From positions 1,891,857 through 1,935,448 of the forward strand of contig CP070783.1 in assembly GCA_020346465.1 (NCBI GenBank): a stretch of 43,592 nucleotides of DNA, given 5' to 3'. Of this stretch, positions 16,049 through 25,097 are shown piece after piece. The stretch's first letter is position 1. Every line of letters begins with the position of its first letter. This DNA is from Deltaproteobacteria bacterium (GTDB taxonomy: Bacteria > Desulfobacterota > Deferrimicrobia > Deferrimicrobiales > Deferrimicrobiaceae). Below the pieces are notes generated by a model. The model was not told where the DNA came from, searched no databases, and worked only from the letters and a program-made list of their open reading frames with translations. Made by a program: the position numbers and the translations under genes.

Positions 16049-18922
16049 ATGACCTTACGATCGAGGAAAGAGGACCTCCTTGCGCTCCCGGAAGCGTACA
16101 AGGCGTTCCATGAAGGGATCTCCCCCCCCATCCCCGCATCCCGAATTTTCTGCGATCCGTTCCGGCGGCTCGCCTTCGGCACGGACGCCAGTTTCTACCG
16201 TCTCGTCCCGAAGATCGTCGTAAAGGTGCAGACCCCCGAGGAAGTCGCGCACCTCCTGCGGACCGCGGCCCCCTTGCAGATCCCCGTCACGTTTCGCGCT
16301 GCCGGCACGAGCCTGTCCGGCCAGGCGTTGACGGATTCCGTCCTGGTGGTGCTGGCCGGAGGATGGCGGAAATGCGTTATCCATGGCAACGGGGAGAAAA
16401 TCTCGCTGGGGCCGGGGGTCATCGGAGCCGAGGCCAATGCCCGCCTGGCGCCGCACCGGCGGAAGATCGGCCCGGACCCCGCGTCGATCAATCACTGCAT
16501 GATCGGGGGGATCGCCGCCAACAACGCGAGCGGCATGTGCTGCGGAACGGCGCAGAACAGCTACCGGACCGTCGAGAGCATGAAGGTCATTCTCCACGAT
16601 GGAACCGCGCTGGACACCGGCGACCCGGACTCGCGCCGCTCCTTCCTGGCGTCCCACGCGGGGATGATCCGGGCGATCGAGGAAATCCGGGACGAGATCG
16701 CCGAAGACCCCGTTCTCCGCGAGCGGATCCGGGACAAGTTCCGCATCAAGAACACCACGGGATACAGCATCAACGCCTTCGTGGATTTCTCCGACCCCGT
16801 CGACATCCTTCTTCACTTGATGGTCGGGTCCGAGGGAACCCTGGGGTTCATTGCGGAAGTCACGTACCGGACCGTGGAGGAGCACGCGCACAATGCCTCG
16901 GCCCTGATCCTGTTCCCGGACATCGGGGACGCGTGCCGGGCGACGATCAAGCTCAAGACCGGCCCGGTATCCGCTGTCGAACTGATGGACCGCGCCTCCC
17001 TCCGGTCCGTCGAGGAGAAGGAAGGGATGCCGGCCTACCTGAAAACCCTCGGGGATTCCGCGACGGGGCTTCTCGTGGAGACCCGGGCCGGCGACGCGGA
17101 TTCCCTCGCGCGGCAGGTGGAGGAGGTCCTTGGGCTCCTTTCCGATATCCCTACCGTATTCCCTGCCGCCTTCACGGACCAGAAGGCGGAGTGCGAGAAG
17201 CTCTGGAACGTCCGGAAAGGGCTGTTCCCCGCCGTCGGGGCGGCGCGGCAGATCGGAACCACGGTGGTCATCGAGGATGTGGTGTTCCCCATCGAGACGC
17301 TCGCGGACGCGACCCTGGAGCTCGAGGGTCTGATGAAGAGGCACGGATACGACGAGGGGATCATTTTCGGCCACGCCCTGGAGGGGAACCTTCATTTCGT
17401 CTTCACGCAGGATTTCAGCGGCCCCGCGGAGGTGGCGCGCTACCAGCGGCTGATGGAAGACGTGTGCGACATGGTGGTCAGAAAGTATGACGGGTCGCTC
17501 AAGGGGGAACACGGCACGGGCCGGAACATGGCCCCCTTCGTGGAGATGGAGTGGGGGGAAAAGGCGTATGCGTTGATGAAGCGGATCCGGCGTATCTTCG
17601 ACCCGAAACACCTCCTCAACCCCGGCGTGATCCTCAACGACAACCCCCAGGTATACCTGGAAGACCTGAAGCCCCTGCCCAAGGTGCACGAGATCATCGA
17701 CAGGTGCACCGAGTGCGGGTTCTGCGAAGTCATGTGTCCCTCCAAGGACCTCACGACGACCCCGCGGCAGCGCATCGTCATCCAGCGGGAGATCTCCCGG
17801 TTGCGGGCCGGAGGCGGCGACGGGCAGGCTCGTGCCCGGTTCGAGGACGATTACGGGTACCTGGGCGAGCAGACGTGCGCGACGGACGGGTTGTGCGCCA
17901 CGACCTGCCCCGTGTCGATCAACACGGGGGAACACACGAAGGAGCTTCGTTCCCTGCAGAAAGGCCGCATCGGCCGGGACGCGGCCCGGTGGGCCGCAGG
18001 CAACTATGCAACGGTCACCGCCGGGGTCCGGGGCGGCCTTGCCGCGTTGGGAGCGGCCCGTGCGGTGCTCGGAGAGCGCGCCCTGGGTTCCGCGGCCCGG
18101 GGGCTCAGGGCCCTTTCGGGCGACCGGCTACCCCTTTGGAATTCCCGCATGCCGGGCGCGGCCCCGGCACGAACGTTCCGGAACACGTCCAACGGCTCCG
18201 ACCGCAAGGTGGTCTATTTCCCCAGCTGCATCGTGCGGGCCATGGGGCCTTCCCCGGGGGACCCGGACCAACGCGCCCTCTTCGAGGCGATTCGCTCGCT
18301 CCTCGAAAAGGGTGGGTACGAAATCCTGTACCCCCCCGGCATGGCCGGCCTGTGCTGCGGCATGCCCTTCGGAAGCAAGGGGTTCTTCGAGGAGGCCGGG
18401 CGGAAGCGCAGGGAACTCCAAGCGGCTCTTCTGGCATGCAGCCGGGATGGAGAGTACCCGGTGCTCTTCGACACGAGCCCGTGCCTCCACACGGTGAAGC
18501 AGGACCCGGACCCGCGCCTCCGGATCTACGAGCCGGTGGAGTTCATCCACTCGTTCCTCCTGGATGCCCTCGAGTTTACGAAAATCCCGGAGACGATCGC
18601 CGTGCACGTCCCGTGCAGCTCGATCAAGCTGGGGCTCCGGGAGAAGTTCCTCGCGGTGGCGGGCGCGTGTGCGGAAACGGTGGTGGTCCCCGATCATGTG
18701 GGATGCTGCGGGGTCGCCGGCGATCGCGTCTTCTTCTTCCCGGAACTCAACGAATCGGCGCTTTCCGCGCTCCGGGACGGCCTGCCGGCCGGATGCCGAT
18801 CCGGATATTCCAGCAGCCGCACCTGCGAGATCGGGCTTTCCCTGCAGAGCGGTCTGCCGTACCAGTCGATCGCCTACCTGGTCGACCGGTGCACGGCGAG
18901 GAAAAGCCGGGCTCCCGGATGA
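16049..18922 (+). CDS. dld-II: FAD- and Fe-S-containing D-2-hydroxyacid dehydrogenase (respiratory D-lactate dehydrogenase, Dld-II type)
   Basis: Membrane-associated oxidase passing electrons from a D-2-hydroxy acid, most likely D-lactate, to the respiratory chain. It has 957 residues, and the ATG at 16049 is preceded by GGGGAGG. Domain order: FAD-binding PCMH fold (about 40-270; TFRAAGTSLSGQAL, GGIAANNASGMCCG), FAD-oxidase C-terminal domain (about 270-530; HALEGNLHFVF, EHGTGRNMAPF), ferredoxin-type domain with C553-x2-C-x2-C-x3-C and C610-x5-C-x3-C-P, and two cysteine-rich CCG units (C769-C770 in GLCCGMPFG, C886-C887 in GCCGVAGD). This single-chain layout matches the Dld-II group first seen in Shewanella and is a fusion of GlcD-like and GlcF-like parts. 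Glycolate or D-2-hydroxyglutarate are alternative substrates. It is paired divergently with the MFS carrier. Confidence 0.9.
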   Translation: MTLRSRKEDLLALPEAYKAFHEGISPPIPASRIFCDPFRRLAFGTDASFYRLVPKIVVKVQTPEEVAHLLRTAAPLQIPVTFRAAGTSLSGQALTDSVLVVLAGGWRKCVIHGNGEKISLGPGVIGAEANARLAPHRRKIGPDPASINHCMIGGIAANNASGMCCGTAQNSYRTVESMKVILHDGTALDTGDPDSRRSFLASHAGMIRAIEEIRDEIAEDPVLRERIRDKFRIKNTTGYSINAFVDFSDPVDILLHLMVGSEGTLGFIAEVTYRTVEEHAHNASALILFPDIGDACRATIKLKTGPVSAVELMDRASLRSVEEKEGMPAYLKTLGDSATGLLVETRAGDADSLARQVEEVLGLLSDIPTVFPAAFTDQKAECEKLWNVRKGLFPAVGAARQIGTTVVIEDVVFPIETLADATLELEGLMKRHGYDEGIIFGHALEGNLHFVFTQDFSGPAEVARYQRLMEDVCDMVVRKYDGSLKGEHGTGRNMAPFVEMEWGEKAYALMKRIRRIFDPKHLLNPGVILNDNPQVYLEDLKPLPKVHEIIDRCTECGFCEVMCPSKDLTTTPRQRIVIQREISRLRAGGGDGQARARFEDDYGYLGEQTCATDGLCATTCPVSINTGEHTKELRSLQKGRIGRDAARWAAGNYATVTAGVRGGLAALGAARAVLGERALGSAARGLRALSGDRLPLWNSRMPGAAPARTFRNTSNGSDRKVVYFPSCIVRAMGPSPGDPDQRALFEAIRSLLEKGGYEILYPPGMAGLCCGMPFGSKGFFEEAGRKRRELQAALLACSRDGEYPVLFDTSPCLHTVKQDPDPRLRIYEPVEFIHSFLLDALEFTKIPETIAVHVPCSSIKLGLREKFLAVAGACAETVVVPDHVGCCGVAGDRVFFFPELNESALSALRDGLPAGCRSGYSSSRTCEIGLSLQSGLPYQSIAYLVDRCTARKSRAPG

Positions 18923-18996
18923 GGATTTCCGATATCCCGCAATCCCATGGGAGGGGCGCCGTCTTCCTCTGCCCGTGGACCCGTTGGTTTTCGAAC

Positions 18997-19025
18997 TTGA
19001 CATCCCCGGGAAGGACAAATAGTAA
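18997..19025 (+). promoter_or_regulatory. Candidate sigma70 promoter for the universal stress protein
   Basis: A perfect -35 (TTGACA, 18997-19002) and, 17 nt on, a poor -10 (TAGTAA, 19020-19025) precede an AT-rich patch (TTATACGTACGATAGG) about 80 nt before the usp start. The true -10 could be in that patch if spacing is unusual. Confidence 0.3.
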
Positions 19026-19108
19026 ATTATACGTACGATAGGAATTCCATAAGCCACCATTGATGTATTTCCCGGATATCCGGACGGACGGAAACAGAAG
19101 GAGCCAAC

Positions 19109-19600
19109 ATGTATAAAAACATCCTTTTGCCAACGGACGGGTTGGGGAAATGCAAGTCCGGCACCTGTCACGGGATCCTGCTGGCCAGAGACCTCGGTGC
19201 CAAAATAACGGCGATTTACGTAACGAGGCACCTTACCGCCGCGGAGATCCTGAAGGTGTATCGCGAGGAAACGCCATGGGGGGCCTCGGACAGCAAGAAG
19301 GTCCAGGAGGCCATTGCGGAAGCGGAGAGATCGCACAAGGAAGAGGCGGAAAAAGCCCTGGAAGTGGCGGAAAAGATGTGCATCGAAATCGGAGTCCCGT
19401 GCGAGACGGTATACCTTGAGGAGGAATCCCCTGTTGATGGCATCCTCTGCGCGGCACGCGATAAGGGTTGTGACCTCATCTTCCTGTCGACACACGGCAA
19501 CCCGGGGATCATGGGCATGCTGTTCGGGACCCTGGCGACAAAGATCATGTCGTATTCGAAGTACCCTATCCTCATCCACTACTGCGAGGGGCCAGGCTGA
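19109..19600 (+). CDS. Universal stress protein (UspA family)
   Basis: Cytoplasmic nucleotide-binding stress protein, 163 residues, starting at the ATG at 19109 after AAGGAG. The beta-1 segment YKNILLPTDG, the LIFLSTHGNPGIMGMLFGT turn and the final YPILIHY strand are standard. The ATP-binding motif G-x2-G-x9-G-(S/T) is present as G-NP-G-IMGMLFGTL-A-T, so the third glycine is alanine. After the first strand there is GKCKSGTCHG, placing two cysteines where the family normally has Ser/Ala-rich helix start. A long charged helix (about 55-85; KKVQEAIAEAERSHKEEAEK) lies in the middle. It is transcribed alone or ahead of malate synthase, 229 bp away. Its specific role is unknown. Confidence 0.93.
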   Translation: MYKNILLPTDGLGKCKSGTCHGILLARDLGAKITAIYVTRHLTAAEILKVYREETPWGASDSKKVQEAIAEAERSHKEEAEKALEVAEKMCIEIGVPCETVYLEEESPVDGILCAARDKGCDLIFLSTHGNPGIMGMLFGTLATKIMSYSKYPILIHYCEGPG

Positions 19601-19686
19601 CAGGTCCGTGGAGATCGCGCCCGGTTGACGCTTGCGATCGGGATCCACGGCCAGGAGAAACGGGACATTATCGTATTCTGAGCAGG

Positions 19687-19706
19687 CCCCCCGGACACAA
19701 GGGGGG
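19687..19706. terminator. Short C6/G6 hairpin downstream of usp
   Basis: CCCCCC-GGACACAA-GGGGGG could form a 6-bp GC stem 87 bp after the usp stop. It has no T-run, so it is at best a weak terminator. Nothing else is evident in 19601-19829 apart from the malate synthase ribosome site. Confidence 0.25.
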
Positions 19707-19829
19707 AACTGCCCTTGGGATTGTCCCCAGCGTATAACGGGAAACTATCAGCCCTGCGTGACATCTAAGACGAAATTCTAATATCCGTGGCGGAGCCGTT
19801 TCCCCGAGGGCCCGGCCAAGGAGGTATCC

Positions 19830-21890
19830 ATGAAAGAAGTGACATTCATCCGCCCGAGCCTGGCCCAGGAATTCACGAAAGACATCCTCACACCCGATGC
19901 GCTGAGCCGGTTTGCCGCGCTCGTCCGCACGAAGGTCGCAGACGGCCGGACCCTGGAAGAGGTCCGCCGGGACCGCGTGGAGGCCCGGCCGGCGAAGCAG
20001 GCCCGGCTGGATGCCGGCGAACCGCTCGACTTCCTTCCGGAGAACGAGGCGTTCACCTTCCTCGACGGGACCACGATGACGGTCAAGGAGATCCGCGAGG
20101 CCGACTGGAAAGTCGACGGGCAGCCGCGGCAGTTCGACGGGCGGCGCGTCCAGCTCACCGGCCCGTGCTCGGAACCCGCCATGGCGATCGGCGCGATGAA
20201 CACCGGGCAGCAGTGGATGGCGGACAGCGAGGACGCCGCCGCGCAGTCCACCGACGCCCCGTTGCGGACGCAGCGCTCCCTCAAGCTTCTCTGCACCTGG
20301 ACGCCCGAGGGCAAGCGCGCCCTCGATGGAGCAGGCGGAAAGCGCCTGAAGCCCGAAAACGAGGTGGCGATCATGATCTACCGGCCCCGGGGGCTGCACC
20401 TCGACGACCGGCACCTCCTGGTGGATGGACAGGCCGTTTCCGGCGGCTTCGTGGACGCCTGGCTGTTCCTCCGGCATAACGCGAAGGCGCTTTTGGACCG
20501 CGGCCTGCCGGTCGCCTTTTATCTTCCCAAGCTGGAGTGCGTGGAGGACGCCGACCTCTGGCACACCTTCCTGTACGAGGCGGAGAAGGCGCTGGATCTT
20601 CCCCCGGGGACGGTCAAGGTCTACGTCCTGGTGGAGATCATCAACGCCACGTATCAGCTCGAGGAGATGATGTACGCCTTCACCCGGCCGATCCGTGACG
20701 GTCGGACCGGGAAGGCCGTCCCCGCCTCCCGCTTCATCGGACCGAATGTCGGCCGCTGGGATTACATGGCAAGCATGTACCGGGCCACCCGGGCCGACCT
20801 CGCGGGCATTCCGCCCGACACGAACCTCGTGACGATGGACGGGGCCAGGTTCCTTGCGGTCTACGAACAGTACGTCTCGGACATGGCACGCAGGCGCGGC
20901 GCCGTCCCCTGGGGGGGCATGTCGGCCAACATCCTGCTCCGGGCCACCCTGCGGCCGGGGGACTTCGAAAAAATCGCGGGAAAGGAAGGTGCGCCGGCCC
21001 TGCTCGGCGCCCTTCAGGCCGCGGGGTATGTCGATCCCAAGGGGAGCGTGACCGGGAAGTTTACGCCGGGGACGGACACCCTGCCCGGCCTGCCGGCCCC
21101 CTACGAGCCGCAACGAAAGCAGATCATCGGGATCCTGGAGGCCTACGTCGCGAGGGCCTACAACAACAAGGTCGCCCTCGAGAAGGCGAGCGACGACAAA
21201 ACCCGGGAATCGGGGTTGCGGCTGGCAAAAGACGGCGGGCGCCGTTGCTACTACGGCGCCTGGGTGGCGACGCCGGACATGGTCGCCGTCATCCAGCCGG
21301 TCTTTGAGAAGGCCGCCAGGGAGGGCCTCCTGGCCGCGCTGGACACCGCTCCGACGCGGACCGACTGGTACAGCAAGGAGCTGGCCGCAGGGCTCCGGGC
21401 GTTCCCGGAAGGGCTGGTGACCGAGGACGGCATGCGGGAGGACATCACGATCACACTCCAGTACATGGCCTCCTACCTCCGGGGAAGCGCCGCCGCGGCC
21501 GTGACCAGTCCACAGCTCAAGCTGCAGCTGATGGAGGATCTGGCCACGGCGGAGATCCGCCGGGCCGCCCTGTGGAAGCGTCTGCACGCCGGGGCCGTCC
21601 TCCAGGGAGAGGGACCGTTGGCCGGAAAGCGACTGACCGAGGAGGTGTTCCTGCGGCTCCTGGACGAGGAGGCGGGAAAGCTCAAGGGCAAGTCGGTCGA
21701 TACGGCCCAGGAGATCTTGCGGTGGACGACCACCGCCAAGAAGCTCATCCCCTGGATCTCCGATCCGCTGAACGTCGTGCTGGATGAGGAAAGTCCGGAG
21801 GTGATTACCGCCGCTCTCAAGGCGTACTTCGACACGTTTGTCACGACCGGCAAGCGGCTTACCCGGGTGGCGGGAGCGGACATTCGTTAG
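19830..21890 (+). CDS. aceB: Malate synthase, long MSA-like variant
   Basis: Condenses glyoxylate with acetyl-CoA to malate in the glyoxylate shunt. The catalytic region is recognisable: RPRGLHLDDRHLLVDGQAVSG with the active-site Arg (R185/R187), FYLPKLE (E236), VLVEI (E269), NVGRWDYMASM (308-315) and RRRGAVPWGGMSA. The start at 19830 follows AAGGAGG. At 686 residues it is clearly longer than the roughly 530 of malate synthase A and does not look like the G form. The extra length lies in an insertion before GRWDY (TRPIRDGRTGKAVPASRFIGP), an N-terminal region with a TGPCSEPAMAIGAMN segment, and a long helical C-terminus (about 520-686). Isocitrate lyase lies 1.9 kb downstream on the same strand, consistent with the role. 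The fold class is certain enough; kinetics of this long form are unknown. Confidence 0.82.
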   Translation: MKEVTFIRPSLAQEFTKDILTPDALSRFAALVRTKVADGRTLEEVRRDRVEARPAKQARLDAGEPLDFLPENEAFTFLDGTTMTVKEIREADWKVDGQPRQFDGRRVQLTGPCSEPAMAIGAMNTGQQWMADSEDAAAQSTDAPLRTQRSLKLLCTWTPEGKRALDGAGGKRLKPENEVAIMIYRPRGLHLDDRHLLVDGQAVSGGFVDAWLFLRHNAKALLDRGLPVAFYLPKLECVEDADLWHTFLYEAEKALDLPPGTVKVYVLVEIINATYQLEEMMYAFTRPIRDGRTGKAVPASRFIGPNVGRWDYMASMYRATRADLAGIPPDTNLVTMDGARFLAVYEQYVSDMARRRGAVPWGGMSANILLRATLRPGDFEKIAGKEGAPALLGALQAAGYVDPKGSVTGKFTPGTDTLPGLPAPYEPQRKQIIGILEAYVARAYNNKVALEKASDDKTRESGLRLAKDGGRRCYYGAWVATPDMVAVIQPVFEKAAREGLLAALDTAPTRTDWYSKELAAGLRAFPEGLVTEDGMREDITITLQYMASYLRGSAAAAVTSPQLKLQLMEDLATAEIRRAALWKRLHAGAVLQGEGPLAGKRLTEEVFLRLLDEEAGKLKGKSVDTAQEILRWTTTAKKLIPWISDPLNVVLDEESPEVITAALKAYFDTFVTTGKRLTRVAGADIR

Positions 21891-21991
21891 GTCCCATACA
21901 TCCCGGCAGGTCCGTTCGACACGGAAAGGGAAGTCTGCGGGAGAACGGGAAGCACGGGGGCGACCTGCTTCCGTCGATGTGCTGCGCTTCC

Positions 21992-22639
21992 TTACCGAAC
22001 GATGACGATTCCCGCGAGAACCCCGCACGGTACGTCATCGGGTTTGGCATCGCTGCCGATGGGATAGATGTCCCACCCGGCCGAGGCGACCATCCGGTAG
22101 ACGTCTATCCCGACGGCTTCCATCGATGGCCGGGAGCGGAGGGAAAACCGGCACTTCGTCCCCTTCAGGACCGCGCAATCTTCCTGCTGGCCGCAAAAGG
22201 TGTGCCGGCAGGAGCCCGCGCCGAATCCGAACGCCAGGTAGTGCCCGTCGTAGAAGGCTGCCGATTCGATCCCGTTCACGATCTTGTAGACGTCCTGATA
22301 CGCGGCGACTCTCTCCTTGATCGTGGCCTTGTCCCGGACGACGACGGCGGAAGGAATCTCCTGGACAAAGAAAACGGCCCATTGGTACTTCTCGAGGAGG
22401 GCTCTCAGCTCCGCGGGTTTTACCGTATGGGGTGGGCAGTTTGCGCCGACCCCGTACCCGAAACAGATCGGGATCTGGCACTTCATCGTCACCCGATCGT
22501 CCACGGGGATTTCGTCGGTTCGGACGATTTTGGCCCGGGTTGCCCCCATTTCGATGGCCTTTTCCTGATACTTTTGCAGATCGGTTGCCAGACGGTCTTC
22601 CCCCACGTCGAGACCGATCTTTTGTATTTTCTGTCCCAT
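21992..22639 (-). CDS. DUF2284 cysteine-rich predicted metal-binding protein
   Basis: A 215-residue protein with two cysteine groups: MKCQIPICFGYGVGANCPPH (C54, C59, C68 region) and a later CRHTFCGQQEDCAVLKGTKC. The first is the hallmark of the DUF2284 family, found mainly in anaerobes and predicted to bind metal or an Fe-S cluster. The ATG at 22639 is chosen because GGAGG lies 5 nt upstream; a GTG six bases earlier is also in frame. It sits on the opposite strand between malate synthase and the SDR gene, about 117 bp downstream of the latter and possibly in one transcript with it. The function is unknown; the domain name is all the sequence supports. Confidence 0.85.
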   Translation of the reverse strand: MGQKIQKIGLDVGEDRLATDLQKYQEKAIEMGATRAKIVRTDEIPVDDRVTMKCQIPICFGYGVGANCPPHTVKPAELRALLEKYQWAVFFVQEIPSAVVVRDKATIKERVAAYQDVYKIVNGIESAAFYDGHYLAFGFGAGSCRHTFCGQQEDCAVLKGTKCRFSLRSRPSMEAVGIDVYRMVASAGWDIYPIGSDAKPDDVPCGVLAGIVIVR

Positions 22640-22756
22640 GACCACCTCCGCGCTGTCCTGCCGGACTTGTGAACCACACGAAAAAACGGTTCTCTTGGAA
22701 TGATACAGGGAAATCCCTGGACCCGAAGAAAAAATTCCGTTTTCCCCCGGGCGGGA

Positions 22757-23515
22757 TCACCCCCGCCCGACAAAGGGCATCTTGGTGGCCATGACGGTCA
22801 GGAATTGCACGTTCGCATCCAGGGGAAGGCCGGCCATGTACACCACCGCTTCCGCCACGTGCTCGACCTTCATGGTCGGCTCCGCGGCGATCGTCCCGTC
22901 GGCTTGCGGCACGCCGTCTTTCATTCGTTTCGTCAAGTCGGTCTCCGCGTTGCCGATGTCGATCTGCCCACAGGCGATATCGTACTTGCGGCCATCGAGC
23001 GAGGTGGATTTCGTGAGGCCGGTTATGGCGTGCTTGGTTGCCGTATAGGGGGCGGAGTTCGGCCGGGGAGCGTGGGCCGAGATGGAACCGTTGTTGATGA
23101 TCCGGCCGCCCCTCGGGTTCTGGCTCTTCATGATCCGGAATGCTTCCTGCGTGCACAAAAACGCGCCGGTGAGATTGGCATCCACCACGGTTTTCCACTG
23201 TTCGTACGACAGATCTTCCAGGAGGATCGGCGGCGAGCCCGTCCCCGCATTGTTGAACAGCAGGTCGAGCCGGCCGAATGCTACCCTTGTTTTGGCGAAC
23301 AAAGCGCGGACGGAGGCGGGATCCGCCACGTCGGTGGGCACTGCCAGTGCCCTTGCGCCGGCTGGCCCTGCCCGGTCTACCGTCTCCTGCAATTTCTCCA
23401 CCCGCCGCCCGGCCAGAGAAACGGCGTAGCCTTCGCGCAGAAGGGCAAGCGAAACCTGCCTCCCGATTCCCGATCCTGCGCCGGTGACAATGGCCACCTT
23501 TCCCATGTCGTTCAC
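22757..23515 (-). CDS. Short-chain dehydrogenase/reductase
   Basis: Classical SDR of 252 residues, reading from a GTG at 23515 with AAGGAG 8 nt upstream; a longer open frame to 23743 has no homology or ribosome site. The cofactor motif TGAGSGIG is at 11-18, NNAG at 88-91, the catalytic S144 (NNGSIS), and Y157-x3-K161 (PYTATK). The acidic cofactor determinant is missing after beta 2 (SLAGRR), favouring NADP(H). The C-terminus lacks membrane or targeting signals. It is divergent from isocitrate lyase with a promoter-like site just upstream, and DUF2284 follows it. Many such genes are annotated as oxidoreductases acting on sugars or hydroxyacids; the substrate is not known. Confidence 0.92.
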   Translation of the reverse strand: MNDMGKVAIVTGAGSGIGRQVSLALLREGYAVSLAGRRVEKLQETVDRAGPAGARALAVPTDVADPASVRALFAKTRVAFGRLDLLFNNAGTGSPPILLEDLSYEQWKTVVDANLTGAFLCTQEAFRIMKSQNPRGGRIINNGSISAHAPRPNSAPYTATKHAITGLTKSTSLDGRKYDIACGQIDIGNAETDLTKRMKDGVPQADGTIAAEPTMKVEHVAEAVVYMAGLPLDANVQFLTVMATKMPFVGRG

Positions 23516-23540
23516 GAGGCAACTCCTTTTTTTTGAGGAT

Positions 23541-23569
23541 AGTATAGTGCCATTCCGACCGGATGTTCC
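23541..23569 (-). promoter_or_regulatory. Candidate promoter for the SDR gene
   Basis: On the minus strand TATACT (23541-23546, 5 of 6 to the -10 consensus) is 17 nt from GGAACA (23564-23569, a poor -35). Transcription would begin about 20 nt before the GTG start, leaving room for the AAGGAG ribosome site. Confidence 0.35.
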
Positions 23570-23618
23570 TGTTTTCCGGGGATGGCCGGGATGTCCCGGA
23601 AACCCTTCCGGCCGTGGT

Positions 23619-23631
23619 GGTTCGCCGAACC
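23619..23631. promoter_or_regulatory. 13-bp palindrome upstream of isocitrate lyase
   Basis: GGTTCG-C-CGAACC is a perfect 6+6 inverted repeat with a single central base, 111 bp upstream of the aceA start in the divergent SDR/aceA region. An operator is plausible; no matching regulator is in the window. Confidence 0.35.
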
Positions 23632-23741
23632 GAATTCCCCCTGGCCGGCATCGAATAGCCACGGGTTTCCGATCCATGCGGATCAGGCCGAATGGCGGTC
23701 CTTGTCCGAAGGAATCCGGACCCGATATCCAGGAGGAAGCC

Positions 23742-25067
23742 ATGCGGGAATTCGAGAGGCGGAAACAGGAGCAAATCTCTTCACTGCTGGCATCGTGGAA
23801 GGAAGATCCGCGGTGGAAGAACGTCCGGCGACCCTACCTTGCCGAAGAAGTGGTCCGGCTCCGTGGCTCCCTCCGGGTTCATCACACGCTTGCCGAAATA
23901 GGCGCCCGGCGCTTCTGGGATCTGCTGCATTCGGAGCCCTACGTTCCCGCTCTCGGCGCCCTGACGGGCAATCAGGCGGTCCAGCAGGTGCAGGCCGGCC
24001 TCAAGGCGATCTACGTGAGCGGGTGGCAGGTGGCGGGCGACGCAAACTCGGCGGGGCACATGTACCCGGACCAGAGCCTCTATCCCGTGGACAGCGCCCC
24101 CAAGCTGATTGCCCGCATCAACAATGCGCTGACCCGCGCCGATCAGATCCAGCACATGAATGGCGGCGACCGGACCCACTGGTTCGCCCCGATTGTCGCC
24201 GATGCGGAAGCCGGATTCGGCGGCCCCTTGAATACGTTCGAGCTGATCAAGGCGATGATCGAAGCAGGAGCCGCCGCCGTCCACCTCGAGGACCAGCTTT
24301 CTTCGCTGAAGAAATGCGGCCATATGGGCGGCAAGGTCCTCGTGCCTTACCGCGGCTTCATCGAGAAACTCGTGTCGGCGAGGCTTGCCGCCGATGTGCT
24401 CGATGTGCCGACGGTGATCATTGCCCGGACCGACGCCCAGGGAGCCAATCTGATCCGGAGCGACTACGATGAGATCGACAAGCCGTTTCTCACCGGCGAG
24501 AGAACCGTCGAAGGGTATTTCCGCGTGCGGGGAGGACTCGGGTTCGCCATTGCCCGGGCGTTGGCGTATGCTCCGTATGCGGACATGATCTGGTGCGAGA
24601 CCTCCACGCCCGACCTGGGAGAAGCGAGGACGTTTGCCCAGGCGATTCACGAAAAGCACCCGGGCAAGCTGCTCGCGTACAATTGCTCCCCGTCGTTCAA
24701 CTGGAAGCGGAATCTCGACGACGCCACGATCGCCGAGTTCCAGAGCAAGCTGGGCGAGATGGGCTACAAGTTCCAGTTCGTGACGCTGGCGGGGTTCCAC
24801 TCGCTGAACGCGGGCATGTTCGAGCTCGCTCGAGGCTACAAGGAAGAGGGGATGGCCGCCTACTGCCGGCTCCAGGAACGCGAGTTCAAGCTCGAGAGAG
24901 AGCACGAGTACGCGGCGATCAAGCACCAGAGCTTTGTCGGCGCGGGATACTTCGACGCCCTGCAAATGACGATCACCGGTGGGCAGGCGTCCACCGTCGC
25001 GCTCAGGGGTTCGACGGAAGAGGAGCAGTTCGGCGGAACGGCGGGAGTCCGGAGCGTCGAACGGTAA
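23742..25067 (+). CDS. aceA: Isocitrate lyase
   Basis: Cleaves isocitrate to glyoxylate and succinate. The protein has 441 residues, close to the E. coli enzyme (434), starting at the ATG at 23742 after AGGAGG; the frame is open upstream to 23484 but this is not homologous. The catalytic loop [11 protein letters not shown] has C192 at the usual position. Other conserved segments are [44 protein letters not shown] and the [13 protein letters not shown] stretch. The C-terminal GTEEQF-like segment is present. With malate synthase (19830-21890) it completes the glyoxylate bypass for growth on C2 units. It is convergent with the LarA-like gene. Confidence 0.97.
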   Translation: MREFERRKQEQISSLLASWKEDPRWKNVRRPYLAEEVVRLRGSLRVHHTLAEIGARRFWDLLHSEPYVPALGALTGNQAVQQVQAGLKAIYVSGWQVAGDANSAGHMYPDQSLYPVDSAPKLIARINNALTRADQIQHMNGGDRTHWFAPIVADAEAGFGGPLNTFELIKAMIEAGAAAVHLEDQLSSLKKCGHMGGKVLVPYRGFIEKLVSARLAADVLDVPTVIIARTDAQGANLIRSDYDEIDKPFLTGERTVEGYFRVRGGLGFAIARALAYAPYADMIWCETSTPDLGEARTFAQAIHEKHPGKLLAYNCSPSFNWKRNLDDATIAEFQSKLGEMGYKFQFVTLAGFHSLNAGMFELARGYKEEGMAAYCRLQEREFKLEREHEYAAIKHQSFVGAGYFDALQMTITGGQASTVALRGSTEEEQFGGTAGVRSVER

Positions 25068-25078
25068 GACGGCTTCGG

Positions 25079-25097
25079 TGCCCCGAACTCAGGGGCA
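25079..25097. terminator. Hairpin between convergent aceA and the LarA-like gene
   Basis: TGCCCC-GAACTCA-GGGGCA is a perfect 6-bp stem with a 7-nt loop. The stop codon of the LarA-like gene lies in the loop. There is no T-run on either side, so a weak bidirectional terminator is the best reading. Confidence 0.4.
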
